DNA of 64,000 nt from Bacteroidales bacterium. GTDB lineage: Bacteria > Bacteroidota > Bacteroidia > Bacteroidales > VadinHA17. The notes beneath the pieces were generated by a model. That model saw only the letters and a program-made list of their open reading frames with translations. It was not told the origin of the DNA and did not search any database. The stretch spans positions 186,001-250,000 of the forward strand of contig JAJFVL010000029.1 of NCBI GenBank assembly GCA_021371855.1, given 5' to 3'. This document shows positions 43,021 to 52,162 of this stretch, in pieces. The translations under genes were made by a program, and so were the position numbers. Every line of letters starts with the position of its first letter. The stretch's first letter is position 1.

Positions 43021-43827
43021 TTAGGTTGAGGTGATTAAAAGCTTTTTCAGATATTTTACAACCTCGTCGGGAAAATCGGAATGTATCCAGTGCCCGGAAT
43101 TTGGTATTTCAATAATTTCTGCTCCCGGAAATATTTTTTGAATATCATTGAAATCATCAGCCGGAAGATAGTCAGAGTTAGCCCCCTTCAGAAAGGTAAC
43201 CGGAAATCCTGTTACCGGATGAGCGGTAAATTCTGTAGGATCAATACCCTGCATTATTTTTTCCAGATTATTAAGAAGAGAAGGAGCATTTATTTTCCAT
43301 GTAAAACTATTCCCGGAAGTTCTTTGCAGATTTTTTAGAATGAAGGCTCTGACCTTTTCAGATGGAATTTTTTCAATCAGGATTGATTCAGCCCCGCTCC
43401 GTGCCGAAATAGACTTAAGATCAATTGACTGTATAGTATTGAGAATTGTAAGGTGCTGATCATAAGCAGTATGTGTTTGGTTCCTGCTTGTAAAGGGGGA
43501 TATGTCAGCTATCAGTAGTCCATTTAACATTCCGGGCCATTTGAGAGCGAAGGCAATCGCAGTTTTCCCCCCCATGCTATGACCTGCAAGGAAAAATTTA
43601 TTTAACTTTAAATCAGCTGTTAGTTCAAAGAGATCGTCTCGCATCGAATCATAATCATGAACGTCACTTTGAGGAGACTGACCATGATTCCTCTGGTCGG
43701 GCAGATAAACGGTAAAACTGTCACTGAGTTTTTTTGCTATCGATACCCAGTTGTCAGACGATCCAAATAAACCATGCAGAATTACCATGGGCGGCCCATA
43801 GCCATATTTTCTGTAAAACAGTTTCAT
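43021..43827 (-). CDS. Alpha/beta hydrolase (YbfF-like esterase)
   Basis: A 268-residue single-domain alpha/beta hydrolase. The oxyanion loop is HGLFGSSDNW near residue 18, the nucleophile elbow GHSMGGKTA near 90, and the catalytic His in SGHWIHSDFP near 245; the acid is probably in the preceding Asp-containing strand. The closest pattern is the YbfF thioesterase/esterase group, but substrate is unknown. It lies 10 bases downstream of pdxJ on the minus strand. Confidence 0.88.
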   Translation of the reverse strand: MKLFYRKYGYGPPMVILHGLFGSSDNWVSIAKKLSDSFTVYLPDQRNHGQSPQSDVHDYDSMRDDLFELTADLKLNKFFLAGHSMGGKTAIAFALKWPGMLNGLLIADISPFTSRNQTHTAYDQHLTILNTIQSIDLKSISARSGAESILIEKIPSEKVRAFILKNLQRTSGNSFTWKINAPSLLNNLEKIMQGIDPTEFTAHPVTGFPVTFLKGANSDYLPADDFNDIQKIFPGAEIIEIPNSGHWIHSDFPDEVVKYLKKLLITST

Positions 43828-43837
43828 CCAGCCGATA

Positions 43838-44551
43838 TCAGGCTAATTGCCGCTTGTACATTTGTATTGTATTTTCAAGGCCCAGATACAATGCATCAGA
43901 GATAAGGGCGTGGCCGATCGAAACCTCGTCAATCCATGGTATGTTTTGATAAAAGAATTTAAGATTATCAAGGTTAAGATCGTGTCCGGCATTTAAACCG
44001 AGCCCCGCATCACGGGCAATAGTAGCTGCTTTGATAAATGGTTCGATTGCTTCATCAGCATTCTGGCTGAAGCCTGTCGCATATGGTTCGGTGTATAGCT
44101 CAATCCGGTCCGTTCCTGTCAATACGGCATTCTTAATATTCACAGGATTAGTATCAACGAAAATAGAGGTTCTGACCCCAGCTTTTTTGAATGTAGAGAC
44201 TAAATCGGTAAGAAATATCCTGTGTTTCAGGGTATCCCAGCCTGCATTGGAAGTTATAGCATCATGAGTATCGGGCACCAGGGTTACCTGATCGGGTTTA
44301 ACGGAAAGAACCAGATTGATAAATTTTTCGGAAGGATATCCTTCAATATTGAATTCAGTCGTAATTATGGGTTTAATCTCTATTACATCCTTATATTTTA
44401 TATGTCTTTCATCCGGTCGGGGATGGACAGTTATCCCGTCGGCACCAAAAATCTGACAGTTTATGGCTGCCGTCAGAACATTTGGCACATTTCCACCCCG
44501 GGCATTTCTTAAAGTTGCTATCTTATTAATATTAACGCTTAACTTTGTCAT
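43838..44551 (-). CDS. pdxJ: Pyridoxine 5'-phosphate synthase
   Basis: PdxJ makes the vitamin B6 ring from deoxyxylulose phosphate and amino-hydroxyacetone phosphate. Motifs: [14 protein letters not shown] at the start, [13 protein letters not shown] near 38, [14 protein letters not shown] near 190 and [16 protein letters not shown] near 213. Length 237 is standard. It is divergent from the CBS gene; on its strand TAATTTTG lies at 44599-44592. Confidence 0.95.
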   Translation of the reverse strand: MTKLSVNINKIATLRNARGGNVPNVLTAAINCQIFGADGITVHPRPDERHIKYKDVIEIKPIITTEFNIEGYPSEKFINLVLSVKPDQVTLVPDTHDAITSNAGWDTLKHRIFLTDLVSTFKKAGVRTSIFVDTNPVNIKNAVLTGTDRIELYTEPYATGFSQNADEAIEPFIKAATIARDAGLGLNAGHDLNLDNLKFFYQNIPWIDEVSIGHALISDALYLGLENTIQMYKRQLA

Positions 44552-44591
44552 TTTGATAAATGTAAGATTTATTCTTATTGTTATTGTGATG

Positions 44592-44599
44592 CAAAATTA
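44592..44599 (-). promoter_or_regulatory. Promoter -7 box for pdxJ
   Basis: Minus strand TAATTTTG, exact TAnnTTTG, 40 bases upstream of the pdxJ ATG; no clear -33 box. Confidence 0.45.
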
Positions 44600-44646
44600 C
44601 AACAACTATAGTTTTTTTACTATTTTAGTTGAAAATAAATGGTTTT

Positions 44647-45312
44647 ATGGTCGCTAAGGATTTAATATCAGAAGTTATCCCGGCCCTGAAGACGTCTGAT
44701 CTGGGGCAAACAGCATTGAACTGGATGGAGATATTCAGAATATCGCATCTTCCAATTGTAAATAATCAGGATTTCCTTGGTCTGATATCAGATACAGATA
44801 TTTATGATATGAATCAACCTGAAGAGCCAATCGGTAATCATGCTATTACATTATTTAAACCTTATGTTACCGAAGATCAGCATATTTTTGAGGTCATTGG
44901 TCTCGCTTCGAGGCTCAAACTTTCAGTCGTCCCTGTTCTGGATGATAATAACCATTTCAAAGGAGTGATAACAACATCTGATCTGATAAGTCACATAGCA
45001 TCTATATCATCACTTGATCAGGCTGGCGGAATAATAGTACTTGAACTTACTGAAAGAGATTACTCCCTTACGCAAATAGCTCAGATTGTCGAAAGCAATA
45101 ATGCCAAAGTCCTGAGCATGTACATCACTTCACCTCCCGAATCAACAAAAATGGAAGTGACAATTAAAGTAAATACCAGCGACCTTATTTCAATAGTCAG
45201 GACATTTGAGCGATACAATTATGAGGTCAGAACATGGGTTACACCTGACGACTCACTGGACCGTTTTTATTCAGAAAGATTTGACCTTCTGATGAAATAT
45301 CTTAATATCTGA
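44647..45312 (+). CDS. CBS-domain protein (AcuB-like)
   Basis: Two CBS motifs fill residues 1-130 (LPIVNNQDFLGLISDTDIYD, then VVPVLDDNNHFKGVITTSDLI), and the C-terminal 85 residues form an ACT-like regulatory domain (GIIVLELTERDYSLTQIAQI). CBS pairs bind adenine nucleotides, so it is probably an energy- or ligand-sensing regulator; target unknown. The frame starts with TTG at 44629, but the ATG at 44647 begins just before the domain. It is always close to nadK and pdxJ in related genomes as far as I recall, and nadK follows after 4 bases. Confidence 0.87.
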   Translation: MVAKDLISEVIPALKTSDLGQTALNWMEIFRISHLPIVNNQDFLGLISDTDIYDMNQPEEPIGNHAITLFKPYVTEDQHIFEVIGLASRLKLSVVPVLDDNNHFKGVITTSDLISHIASISSLDQAGGIIVLELTERDYSLTQIAQIVESNNAKVLSMYITSPPESTKMEVTIKVNTSDLISIVRTFERYNYEVRTWVTPDDSLDRFYSERFDLLMKYLNI

Positions 45313-45316
45313 GAAC

Positions 45317-46195
45317 ATGCTGGAAAGAGTAGCAATATACAGTAAGGACAATAATTTAAAGACCAAAGAAGGAGTCAGCAAACTTGTTAATGAGTTTTGC
45401 AAAAGGGGAATAAAGATCCTGATCCATCAGAGATCTGGAGATTCATTTATTGGCCCGGTTGGAGAATTGATAGAACGGTTTAGCGATCTTTCGGCTGTTT
45501 CAGGATTTCCTGATCTGGTTTTAAGTGTCGGTGGTGACGGTACCTTCCTGGAAACCGTTCTTAAAGTAAAGGACTTTGGAATTCCGGTTGCAGGTGTCAA
45601 TACCGGACGTATGGGATTTCTTGCTAATATTTCGACCGAGGAGATAAGTCGCTCAATTGACATGTTATGTCAGGGTGAATATGAAATAATCGAACGGTGT
45701 CTTCTGGAAATCACACAGCCTGCCGGACTATTTGAGGAAAAATCTTCATCAGCACTGAATGAGATAACAATTCAAAAGGCCGACTTCAGTATGATAACCA
45801 TTAATGTATATGTGAATGGTACATACCTTAATACTTATTGGTCAGACGGTTTGATTATTTCCACCGCTACGGGGTCCACCGCATATAACCTCAGTGTAGG
45901 AGGCCCGATATTATCACCGGAAGATGAAAGCATAATTATTTCACCAATATCACCCCATAACCTGACTATCAGGCCTATTATACTTTCAGGCGAAAGCAGG
46001 CTGAAGATGGTTATGGAGGGGAGAAGTGATGAATATCTGGCAACATGCGATTTCAGATCAAAGAGGTTGCCATTCAGCCAGGAGATACATATAGTTAAAG
46101 CCCCGCTTAAACTTAAAACAGTTATGCTGAACGGGCTGGATTTTTTCAGTACGCTTCGGAATAAACTCATGTGGGGTGCAGACAGAAGGAACTGA
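45317..46195 (+). CDS. nadK: NAD kinase
   Basis: Phosphorylates NAD to NADP. The ATP/NAD site motif GGDGTFLETV lies near residue 72, then GVNTGRMGFLA near 97, and the C-terminal beta domain carries TATGSTAYNLSVGGPIL near 190. Length 292 is normal. It follows the CBS gene by 4 bases, in one transcript with it. Confidence 0.95.
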   Translation: MLERVAIYSKDNNLKTKEGVSKLVNEFCKRGIKILIHQRSGDSFIGPVGELIERFSDLSAVSGFPDLVLSVGGDGTFLETVLKVKDFGIPVAGVNTGRMGFLANISTEEISRSIDMLCQGEYEIIERCLLEITQPAGLFEEKSSSALNEITIQKADFSMITINVYVNGTYLNTYWSDGLIISTATGSTAYNLSVGGPILSPEDESIIISPISPHNLTIRPIILSGESRLKMVMEGRSDEYLATCDFRSKRLPFSQEIHIVKAPLKLKTVMLNGLDFFSTLRNKLMWGADRRN

Positions 46196-46239
46196 GGTAA
46201 TTAATTATCGTGTTTTAACAGTGTTTTACAATTGATTAG

Positions 46240-46247
46240 TATATTTG
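46240..46247 (+). promoter_or_regulatory. Promoter -7 box upstream of the outer-membrane assembly run
   Basis: TATATTTG, exact TAnnTTTG, 26 bases before the first DUF6089 gene. GTGTTTTA occurs twice just upstream, but not at consensus -33 distance. Confidence 0.5.
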
Positions 46248-46272
46248 TACTAGAAACAATAATATCATTTTT

Positions 46273-47019
46273 ATGAAAAGGCCTCTTTTAGTCATTTTGC
46301 TTATTTGCCTCTTCGGTCCGTTTTCTGAAGCTCAATTATGGAAGATGAAAAAATATGAAGCAGTTGCAGGAGTCGGACCTTCTTTCTTTTTTGGAGATGT
46401 AGGTGGATTCTCAAGGAAGAAAAATATCCTTGGAATACGTGATATTAGTTATTTACAAACCCGTTTTAATCTTAATATTAATCTGAAGTACCGTGTTAAC
46501 CAGAATATTAATGCAAGGGCAAGTCTTACATACGGTATACTTCATGCTACTGACGAAAGAGGATCAAATGAGGGAAGAGAATTTGAATCCACTATTTCGA
46601 TTTTCGAGCCTGCTCTTATTGGAGAATATTATTTTATAAAAAACAGTGCTGAAAACAGCTATCTTTTCTCCAAAGGGAGAAATCCTGGTATTTTGGGGTT
46701 TTTCAAAACACTCGATTTTTATGTTTTTACAGGAATAGGAGGATTGAGTTATACTCTTAAAGAGAATGATTTATTATTAGATCGCAATTTGAATAAAAGC
46801 GGATTTACTGCTGTTATTCCGGTTGGTTTAGGAACCACACTGGTGTATTCTCCCGATTTTAATTTTGGAGTTGAGGTAGGCGGAAGATATTCATTTTCTG
46901 ATTACCTTGATGGCTATACTTCACAATATTCCAGCGCAAATGACGTTTATTATTTTTTCAACTTTACTATTACTTATAAGCTGAAGACCGGGCCGAATGG
47001 CGGACCCTCTTTCAGATGA
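46273..47019 (+). CDS. DUF6089-type outer-membrane beta-barrel protein
   Basis: A signal peptide (LLVILLICLFGPFSEA) precedes a series of amphipathic strands ending in FFNFTITYKL, a barrel-type C-terminus. The start KYEAVAGVGPSFFFGDVGG is the family block shared by the next gene's product. The function is not known; its fixed place between nadK and uppS-bamA in Bacteroidota suggests a role in outer-membrane assembly. Another family member follows after 21 bases. Confidence 0.85.
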   Translation: MKRPLLVILLICLFGPFSEAQLWKMKKYEAVAGVGPSFFFGDVGGFSRKKNILGIRDISYLQTRFNLNINLKYRVNQNINARASLTYGILHATDERGSNEGREFESTISIFEPALIGEYYFIKNSAENSYLFSKGRNPGILGFFKTLDFYVFTGIGGLSYTLKENDLLLDRNLNKSGFTAVIPVGLGTTLVYSPDFNFGVEVGGRYSFSDYLDGYTSQYSSANDVYYFFNFTITYKLKTGPNGGPSFR

Positions 47020-47040
47020 TAATGAGCTGGTTTATTTCTG

Positions 47041-47721
47041 ATGAAAAGATTATCTTGGTTTTTGTTGCTTTTATTTCTTCCACTTTCCTTATCGGGTCAG
47101 CGAAATTCTGATTATGGTGTTTTTGCTGGTGCTTCATCATATATTGGAGATATTAATCCTGACAGATTGCTTTATTCACCTATGCCTGCCGGAGGGGTAT
47201 TCTACCGGTATAACTTTAATCCCAGAGAAGCTTTAAGGGCTAATTTCTTCATAGGCGGACTGAAAGCAAATGATCTTGATTTCAAGAGTAGTTTTCAAAG
47301 AGCAAGAGCTTCTTCATTTTCAGGAACTGTTGGTGAATGGGCTCTCCAGTTTGAGTTCAATTTCCTGCCATATACCACACAAGGAAAACTATGGGACTAT
47401 ACTCCCTATTTTGCTGCGGGAGCCGGAGCAGCATTTGTTACCACAACATCCTTTGCATGTATCCCAGTTATCCCTTTCTCCCTTGGTTTTAAGGTCAATA
47501 TATATAAAAATATGGGTTTCGAAGCAGAATATGGTTTTCGTAAAACATTTTATGATAACTTTGACGGCTTAAAAGATATGGTTGATCCGTCTGATTATGC
47601 CTGGATTCATAACAATGACTGGTATTCATTTGCAGGATTAGCAGTTACTTGGAAATTCTATAACAAATTAGCCGGATGTCCTGCTTACAGCAATGGGGAT
47701 TCTAATAAAAGGAAACGCTAG
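47041..47721 (+). CDS. DUF6089 family outer-membrane protein
   Basis: Signal peptide (WFLLLLFLPLSLSGQ), then YGVFAGASSYIGDINPDRL and a predicted barrel with PYFAAGAGAAFV and MGFEAEYGFRKTF strands. The C-terminus ends in a Lys/Arg tail instead of an aromatic residue. The protein is a paralog in layout of the preceding one. It is followed after 3 bases by uppS. Function unknown beyond its constant place in the uppS-bamA run. Confidence 0.86.
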   Translation: MKRLSWFLLLLFLPLSLSGQRNSDYGVFAGASSYIGDINPDRLLYSPMPAGGVFYRYNFNPREALRANFFIGGLKANDLDFKSSFQRARASSFSGTVGEWALQFEFNFLPYTTQGKLWDYTPYFAAGAGAAFVTTTSFACIPVIPFSLGFKVNIYKNMGFEAEYGFRKTFYDNFDGLKDMVDPSDYAWIHNNDWYSFAGLAVTWKFYNKLAGCPAYSNGDSNKRKR

Positions 47722-47724
47722 TAT

Positions 47725-48471
47725 ATGCCGTTACGGGAACAAATAAACATTGAAAAATTGCCTTCACATGTGGCAATAATTATGGATGGAAACGGAAGAT
47801 GGGCACAACAGCGTTGCCTTGATCGAATATTTGGACACAGGCAGGGGGTGAATGCAGTAAGAGAAGCACTTGAGGCTGCAGCTGAAATAGGGGTCAAATA
47901 TCTTACACTATATGTTTTTTCAACTGAAAACTGGCAGAGACCTGATGAGGAGGTGTCTGCATTAATGGGAATTTTGGTCCAGTCTCTGAATGATGAGGCT
48001 TCGACTCTTGTTAAAAACAATATCAGGCTAAAGGTAATAGGGGATGTCGACCGGCTTGATGAAAACTTAAGGGAAAAACTGTTTGAAACAATAAACATGA
48101 CTTCTAATGGGAACAGGCTTACACTTATTGTAGCTCTCAGTTACAGCTCCCGCTGGGAAATCACTGAAGCAGCACGAAAAATGTCTATTGATGCTGCTGA
48201 CGGGAAACTTGATCCCTATTCAATTACTGAAAATGATTTTGAGAAATACCTCGCTACCTATGGAATACCTGATCCGGAATTAATGATCAGAACCAGTGGA
48301 GAATTGAGAATAAGTAACTTTCTTTTGTGGCAGTTCGCATATACTGAGTTTTACTTTACTGATACGCTTTGGCCTGATTTCGGTAAGGAAGATTTTTATA
48401 AAGCTATAATTGATTTCCAAAGGAGAGAAAGAAGATTTGGAAAAACGAGTGAACAAGTTTTGGAAAAATGA
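47725..48471 (+). CDS. uppS: Isoprenyl transferase (undecaprenyl diphosphate synthase)
   Basis: Makes the C55 carrier lipid for cell-wall synthesis from farnesyl diphosphate and isopentenyl diphosphate. Active-site block HVAIIMDGNGRWAQQR starts near residue 15 (catalytic Asp), YVFSTENWQRP near 75 and IRTSGELRISNFLLWQ near 190 are all typical. Length 248 is normal. bamA begins 7 bases after its stop; an alternative upstream start of the bamA frame would overlap uppS and is not needed. Confidence 0.95.
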   Translation: MPLREQINIEKLPSHVAIIMDGNGRWAQQRCLDRIFGHRQGVNAVREALEAAAEIGVKYLTLYVFSTENWQRPDEEVSALMGILVQSLNDEASTLVKNNIRLKVIGDVDRLDENLREKLFETINMTSNGNRLTLIVALSYSSRWEITEAARKMSIDAADGKLDPYSITENDFEKYLATYGIPDPELMIRTSGELRISNFLLWQFAYTEFYFTDTLWPDFGKEDFYKAIIDFQRRERRFGKTSEQVLEK

Positions 48472-48478
48472 TATAATA

Positions 48479-50995
48479 ATGGTGATCAGAAGAATAAAAA
48501 GAAGTTTTATCGCAATATTTATGACTCTGATGAGTCTCTCGCTGAATGCGCAGGAAAAACAGGAAATTGTTGATTTCATGTCGTCTGAAGATTACACAAT
48601 CGGCGGAGTTACCGTTACCGGAATAAGATATCTCGATACAAATGCTCTCATCGGAATTTCCGGACTCAGATCAGGACAGGAAGTAACTGTCCCGGGTGAT
48701 GCCATCACCACTGCTGTTCAAAAATTATGGCAGCAGGGACTGTTTTCAGATGTGAAAATTTCAATCACAAGAATTGTATCAGACTCTGTTTATCTTGACA
48801 TATTTCTCCAGGAAAGACCAAGAATATCGTCTGTCAGAATGAATGGATTAAAAAGTTCTGAAACCAAGGATCTGGTTGAAAAGATAAATCTTCCGGTTGG
48901 CTCACAGGTAACGGCCTATTTATTAAATACAGCAAGCAAAATAATAAAGGATCATTTTCTTGAAAAAGGCTTTCTTAACACCACGGTTGATTTTGTGCAG
49001 AAAGAGGACCCGAATCAACCAAACAATGTTATCCTTAATATAAATGTAGATAAAAAAGAAAAAGTAAAGATTTCGGAAATTACCTTCGTGGGGAATGAGT
49101 ATTTCAAGGCCTCAAAACTGGCCAAGAAGATGAAGGGGACCAAGAAAAAGAATATGAATATCTTCAGATCTTCAAAATTCATTGATGAAAAATTTACTGA
49201 GGATAAAGAAAAACTGGCTACTTTTTATAATGATAACGGATTTAAGGATTTTAAAATCGTCTCAGATTCTGTCTATCCGGTTTCGGAAGACCGGGTGGCT
49301 TTGGTCATAAAAATTGATGAAGGAAAACAGTATTTTCTTGGCGATGTTGACTGGATAGGGAACAGTGTTTACAGGAAGGAGGATCTTGACAGGGTCTTCA
49401 ATATGAAAAAAGGATCAGTATATAATCAGTCACTTATCAACGACAGACTGAATGGTTCAGCAGGTGCCCAGGATGCTGTAAGTGCATTATATCAGGATTA
49501 TGGCTATCTGTTTTCACGTCTTACCCCTGTTGAAGCTAAAATAAATAACGATTCGGTTAATCTTGAGATCAGAATTTATGAAGGCGATCAGGCTTATCTG
49601 AATAACGTTATAATTTCCGGGAATACCAGAACTAATGAGCACATTGCCCGCCGTGAACTGTACACATTGCCGGGGGACCTTTTCAGCAAAGATAAAATAG
49701 TACGATCAATACGACAATTAGGAGTTCTTGGACATTTCGATCCTGAAAAGATAAATCCGACACCGCTTCCCGATGTTGCAAACGGGACTGTGGATCTTCT
49801 TTATAAGCTTGAGGAAAAAGCAAACGACCAGTTCGAGATATCTGGCGGTTGGGGAGCCGGCATGCTGGTTGGTACAGTTGGCGTGCGATTCAATAATTTT
49901 GCCGCCCGCAATCTTTTCAAACTGAATGAGTGGAGACCTTATCCTTCCGGCGATGGTCAGTCGGTAAGTATCAGGGCACAATCAAACGGACGCATATACC
50001 GGTCATATAATATCTCTTTTGTTGAACCATGGCTTGGTGGTACAAAGCCAAATACTTTCTCGGTTTCAATATACAAGTCTCTTATGACAAACGGAGCAAA
50101 AAAATCGAGTGACAACTACCAATCAATGACCATTTACGGAGCAACATTAGGTCTGGGAAAACGACTTGAATGGCCCGACGATTATTTTTCCCTCTATGGT
50201 GAAATCGGATATCAGCGATACGACCTGAACAGATATAATTATGTTAACTTTCTTTTCAGCGACGGAACATCCAACCTCCTGAGTTTTACCGCTAAACTTA
50301 CCAGGTTCTCAACAAGTCCTAACCTTATTTATCCGAGAAGCGGATCTTCATTCACCCTTTCCTTGCAGGCAACTCCGCCATATTCGGCAATATTGGGCAG
50401 GGATATGTCGAATGCAGATGACAAAAAAAAGTACAAGTGGATCGAATTTCATAAATGGATATTCAAATCAGATTATTATTACCCGCTTACAAAAGATGAT
50501 AAGATGGTTTTTAATGCCAGTTTCGCATTTGGATACCTTGGTTACTATGATAAGAATATCGGACCGTCTCCTTTTGAATACTTCTACGTGGGTGGTGATG
50601 GGATGACCGGTTACAGCTTTTACGGACGTGAGGTGATTCCGATGAATGGATATACTAACGGATCACTTACTCCAAACGATCCCAAAAGGGGTGCCGCATC
50701 AGGTAACGTATATTCCAAAATGGCAATTCAGCTACGATATCCGTTCTCTCTAAGCCAACAGGCAACAATTTTCGGTATGGTATTTGCTGAAGCAGGTAGA
50801 GCATGGTATGAGCTTAGAGAATATAATCCGTTCAAAATGAATCGTGCGGCAGGTGTCGGACTGAGAGCAAACCTTCCGATGTTCGGATTGCTGGGTATTG
50901 ACTGGGGGTACGGTTTCGACCAGGTTCCCGATCCAAAAGCTTATCCCAATGCAAATAAATCACAAATTCACTTTATTATAGGCCAACAGTTTTAA
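48479..50995 (+). CDS. bamA: Outer-membrane protein assembly factor BamA
   Basis: Inserts beta-barrel proteins into the outer membrane. A short signal peptide ending NAQ is followed by POTRA domains (for example VTVTGIRYLDTNALIG, ISEITFVGNEYF, GDVDWIGNSVYRKEDLDR, NVIISGNTRTNEHIARREL) and a 16-strand barrel from about residue 440, with NLIYPRSGS, DGMTGY in the lid loop and a C-terminal aromatic residue (IHFIIGQQF). The frame extends back to 48410 inside uppS, but the ATG at 48479 gives the signal peptide. At 838 residues it is a normal bacteroidete BamA. Confidence 0.95.
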   Translation: MVIRRIKRSFIAIFMTLMSLSLNAQEKQEIVDFMSSEDYTIGGVTVTGIRYLDTNALIGISGLRSGQEVTVPGDAITTAVQKLWQQGLFSDVKISITRIVSDSVYLDIFLQERPRISSVRMNGLKSSETKDLVEKINLPVGSQVTAYLLNTASKIIKDHFLEKGFLNTTVDFVQKEDPNQPNNVILNINVDKKEKVKISEITFVGNEYFKASKLAKKMKGTKKKNMNIFRSSKFIDEKFTEDKEKLATFYNDNGFKDFKIVSDSVYPVSEDRVALVIKIDEGKQYFLGDVDWIGNSVYRKEDLDRVFNMKKGSVYNQSLINDRLNGSAGAQDAVSALYQDYGYLFSRLTPVEAKINNDSVNLEIRIYEGDQAYLNNVIISGNTRTNEHIARRELYTLPGDLFSKDKIVRSIRQLGVLGHFDPEKINPTPLPDVANGTVDLLYKLEEKANDQFEISGGWGAGMLVGTVGVRFNNFAARNLFKLNEWRPYPSGDGQSVSIRAQSNGRIYRSYNISFVEPWLGGTKPNTFSVSIYKSLMTNGAKKSSDNYQSMTIYGATLGLGKRLEWPDDYFSLYGEIGYQRYDLNRYNYVNFLFSDGTSNLLSFTAKLTRFSTSPNLIYPRSGSSFTLSLQATPPYSAILGRDMSNADDKKKYKWIEFHKWIFKSDYYYPLTKDDKMVFNASFAFGYLGYYDKNIGPSPFEYFYVGGDGMTGYSFYGREVIPMNGYTNGSLTPNDPKRGAASGNVYSKMAIQLRYPFSLSQQATIFGMVFAEAGRAWYELREYNPFKMNRAAGVGLRANLPMFGLLGIDWGYGFDQVPDPKAYPNANKSQIHFIIGQQF

Positions 50996-51018
50996 TTAAG
51001 TAAATTAATTTTAAGGGT

Positions 51019-51534
51019 ATGAGGAAAATAGGTGTTTTAATAGGAGTATTATTTCTGACTTCGGCTATAGCTGTTGCCCAGAAATATGCATTTGTTGATT
51101 CAGAATATATAAAGAAAAATATTCCAGCTTTCACTACTGCCCAGGAGCAGCTCGATAAACTTTCACAACAATGGGAAAAGGAAATTTCAGATGGCTATGC
51201 CATAGTTGATAAGATGTACAAATCGTACCAGAGCGAAGCAGTACTCCTTTCTCAGGATATGAAGACCAAAAGGGAAGAAGCTATAATTGCAAAGGAAAAG
51301 GAGATGAAAGAGCTTCAGAATAAGTACTTTGGTGTGGAAGGAGATCTTTTTAAAAAGAGGGAAGAGCTTGTCAAACCTATTCAGGATGAGATTTTAAAAG
51401 CGATAAAGGAAATTGCTGTTGAAGGAGCATATGCTGTCATTTTTGATACTGCTGCCGGTGGCAACATCCTTTTTGCCAATCCTAAATTTGACATCAGCGA
51501 TCAGATTCTTGAAAAATTAGGTTATAAAAATTAA
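51019..51534 (+). CDS. OmpH/Skp family periplasmic chaperone
   Basis: Signal peptide (IGVLFLTSAIAVAQ), start of the mature protein KYAFVDSEYIKKNIP, a long charged coiled coil (about 40-120), and the Skp C-terminal strand AYAVIFDTAAGGNILFANP. Skp trimers hold unfolded outer-membrane proteins for BamA; the gene follows bamA by 23 bases and is followed by a paralog. Confidence 0.9.
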   Translation: MRKIGVLIGVLFLTSAIAVAQKYAFVDSEYIKKNIPAFTTAQEQLDKLSQQWEKEISDGYAIVDKMYKSYQSEAVLLSQDMKTKREEAIIAKEKEMKELQNKYFGVEGDLFKKREELVKPIQDEILKAIKEIAVEGAYAVIFDTAAGGNILFANPKFDISDQILEKLGYKN

Positions 51535-51539
51535 TTAAT

Positions 51540-51547
51540 TACTTTTG
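51540..51547 (+). promoter_or_regulatory. Possible promoter between the two ompH genes
   Basis: TACTTTTG, exact TAnnTTTG, 27 bases before the ATG at 51575; no clear -33 box. Confidence 0.35.
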
Positions 51548-51574
51548 CATTAATTGTCAAATAAAATTATTGAA

Positions 51575-52096
51575 ATGAGAAAATTTATTGGAATATTAGT
51601 TATTACGATTATCGTTACATTTGTGGGACAGAGCGCAATGGCTCAAAACGTTAAATTCGGTCATGTCAACAGCGACGAACTCATCCAGGCATTACCTGAT
51701 TATGATTCGGCCACTGTTAAGATTGAGAAATTCAGAAAAGATCTTATTAATGCCCTCGAACTGATGTCTGTTGAGTTGAATAATAAGAACGAAGCATATC
51801 AAAAAGATAGTAAAAACCTTTCTGATATCGTAAAACAGACCAAAGAACAGGAACTTGTAGATTTACAGAGAAGAATACAGGAATTTCAGAATAATGCACA
51901 GCAACAGCTACAGGATAAACAGGCCGAACTTTTTCAACCTGTTATGGCAAAAGTTGATAAAGCAATTAAGGAGGTAGGAAAAGAAAATGGATTCGTGTAT
52001 GTTTTTGATGTTGCAAAAGGTGTACTTCTTTATTTTGATGAGACAAAAAGTACTAACATCATGCCTCTTGCAAAGGCAAAACTTGGTTTAAAGTAA
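51575..52096 (+). CDS. OmpH/Skp family periplasmic chaperone (second copy)
   Basis: Signal peptide (GILVITIIVTFVGQSAMAQ), mature start NVKFGHVNSDELIQALP, Gln/Lys-rich coiled coil and the C-terminal FVYVFDVAKGVLLYFDE strand of Skp. A TTG at 51554 extends the frame by seven residues, but the ATG at 51575 starts the signal peptide properly. Tandem Skp genes after bamA are usual in this phylum. A strong terminator follows the stop codon. Confidence 0.9.
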   Translation: MRKFIGILVITIIVTFVGQSAMAQNVKFGHVNSDELIQALPDYDSATVKIEKFRKDLINALELMSVELNNKNEAYQKDSKNLSDIVKQTKEQELVDLQRRIQEFQNNAQQQLQDKQAELFQPVMAKVDKAIKEVGKENGFVYVFDVAKGVLLYFDETKSTNIMPLAKAKLGLK

Positions 52097-52117
52097 TTTA
52101 ATTTATATCAGACCGGT

Positions 52118-52148
52118 GACCATCCTTACGAAGGATGGTCATTTTTTT
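52118..52148 (+). terminator. Intrinsic terminator after the second ompH gene
   Basis: GACCATCCTT at 52118-52127 and AAGGATGGTC at 52131-52140 form a perfect 10-base stem with a 3-base loop, followed by A and seven T. This is the clearest intrinsic terminator in the window. It lies only 15 bases before the murI ATG. Confidence 0.88.
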
Positions 52149-52162
52149 AATATGCCAATGCA

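Noticed and set aside
48410..48478. Longer bamA start overlapping uppS
   Set aside because: It would bury the signal peptide; the ATG at 48479 gives a normal BamA start.
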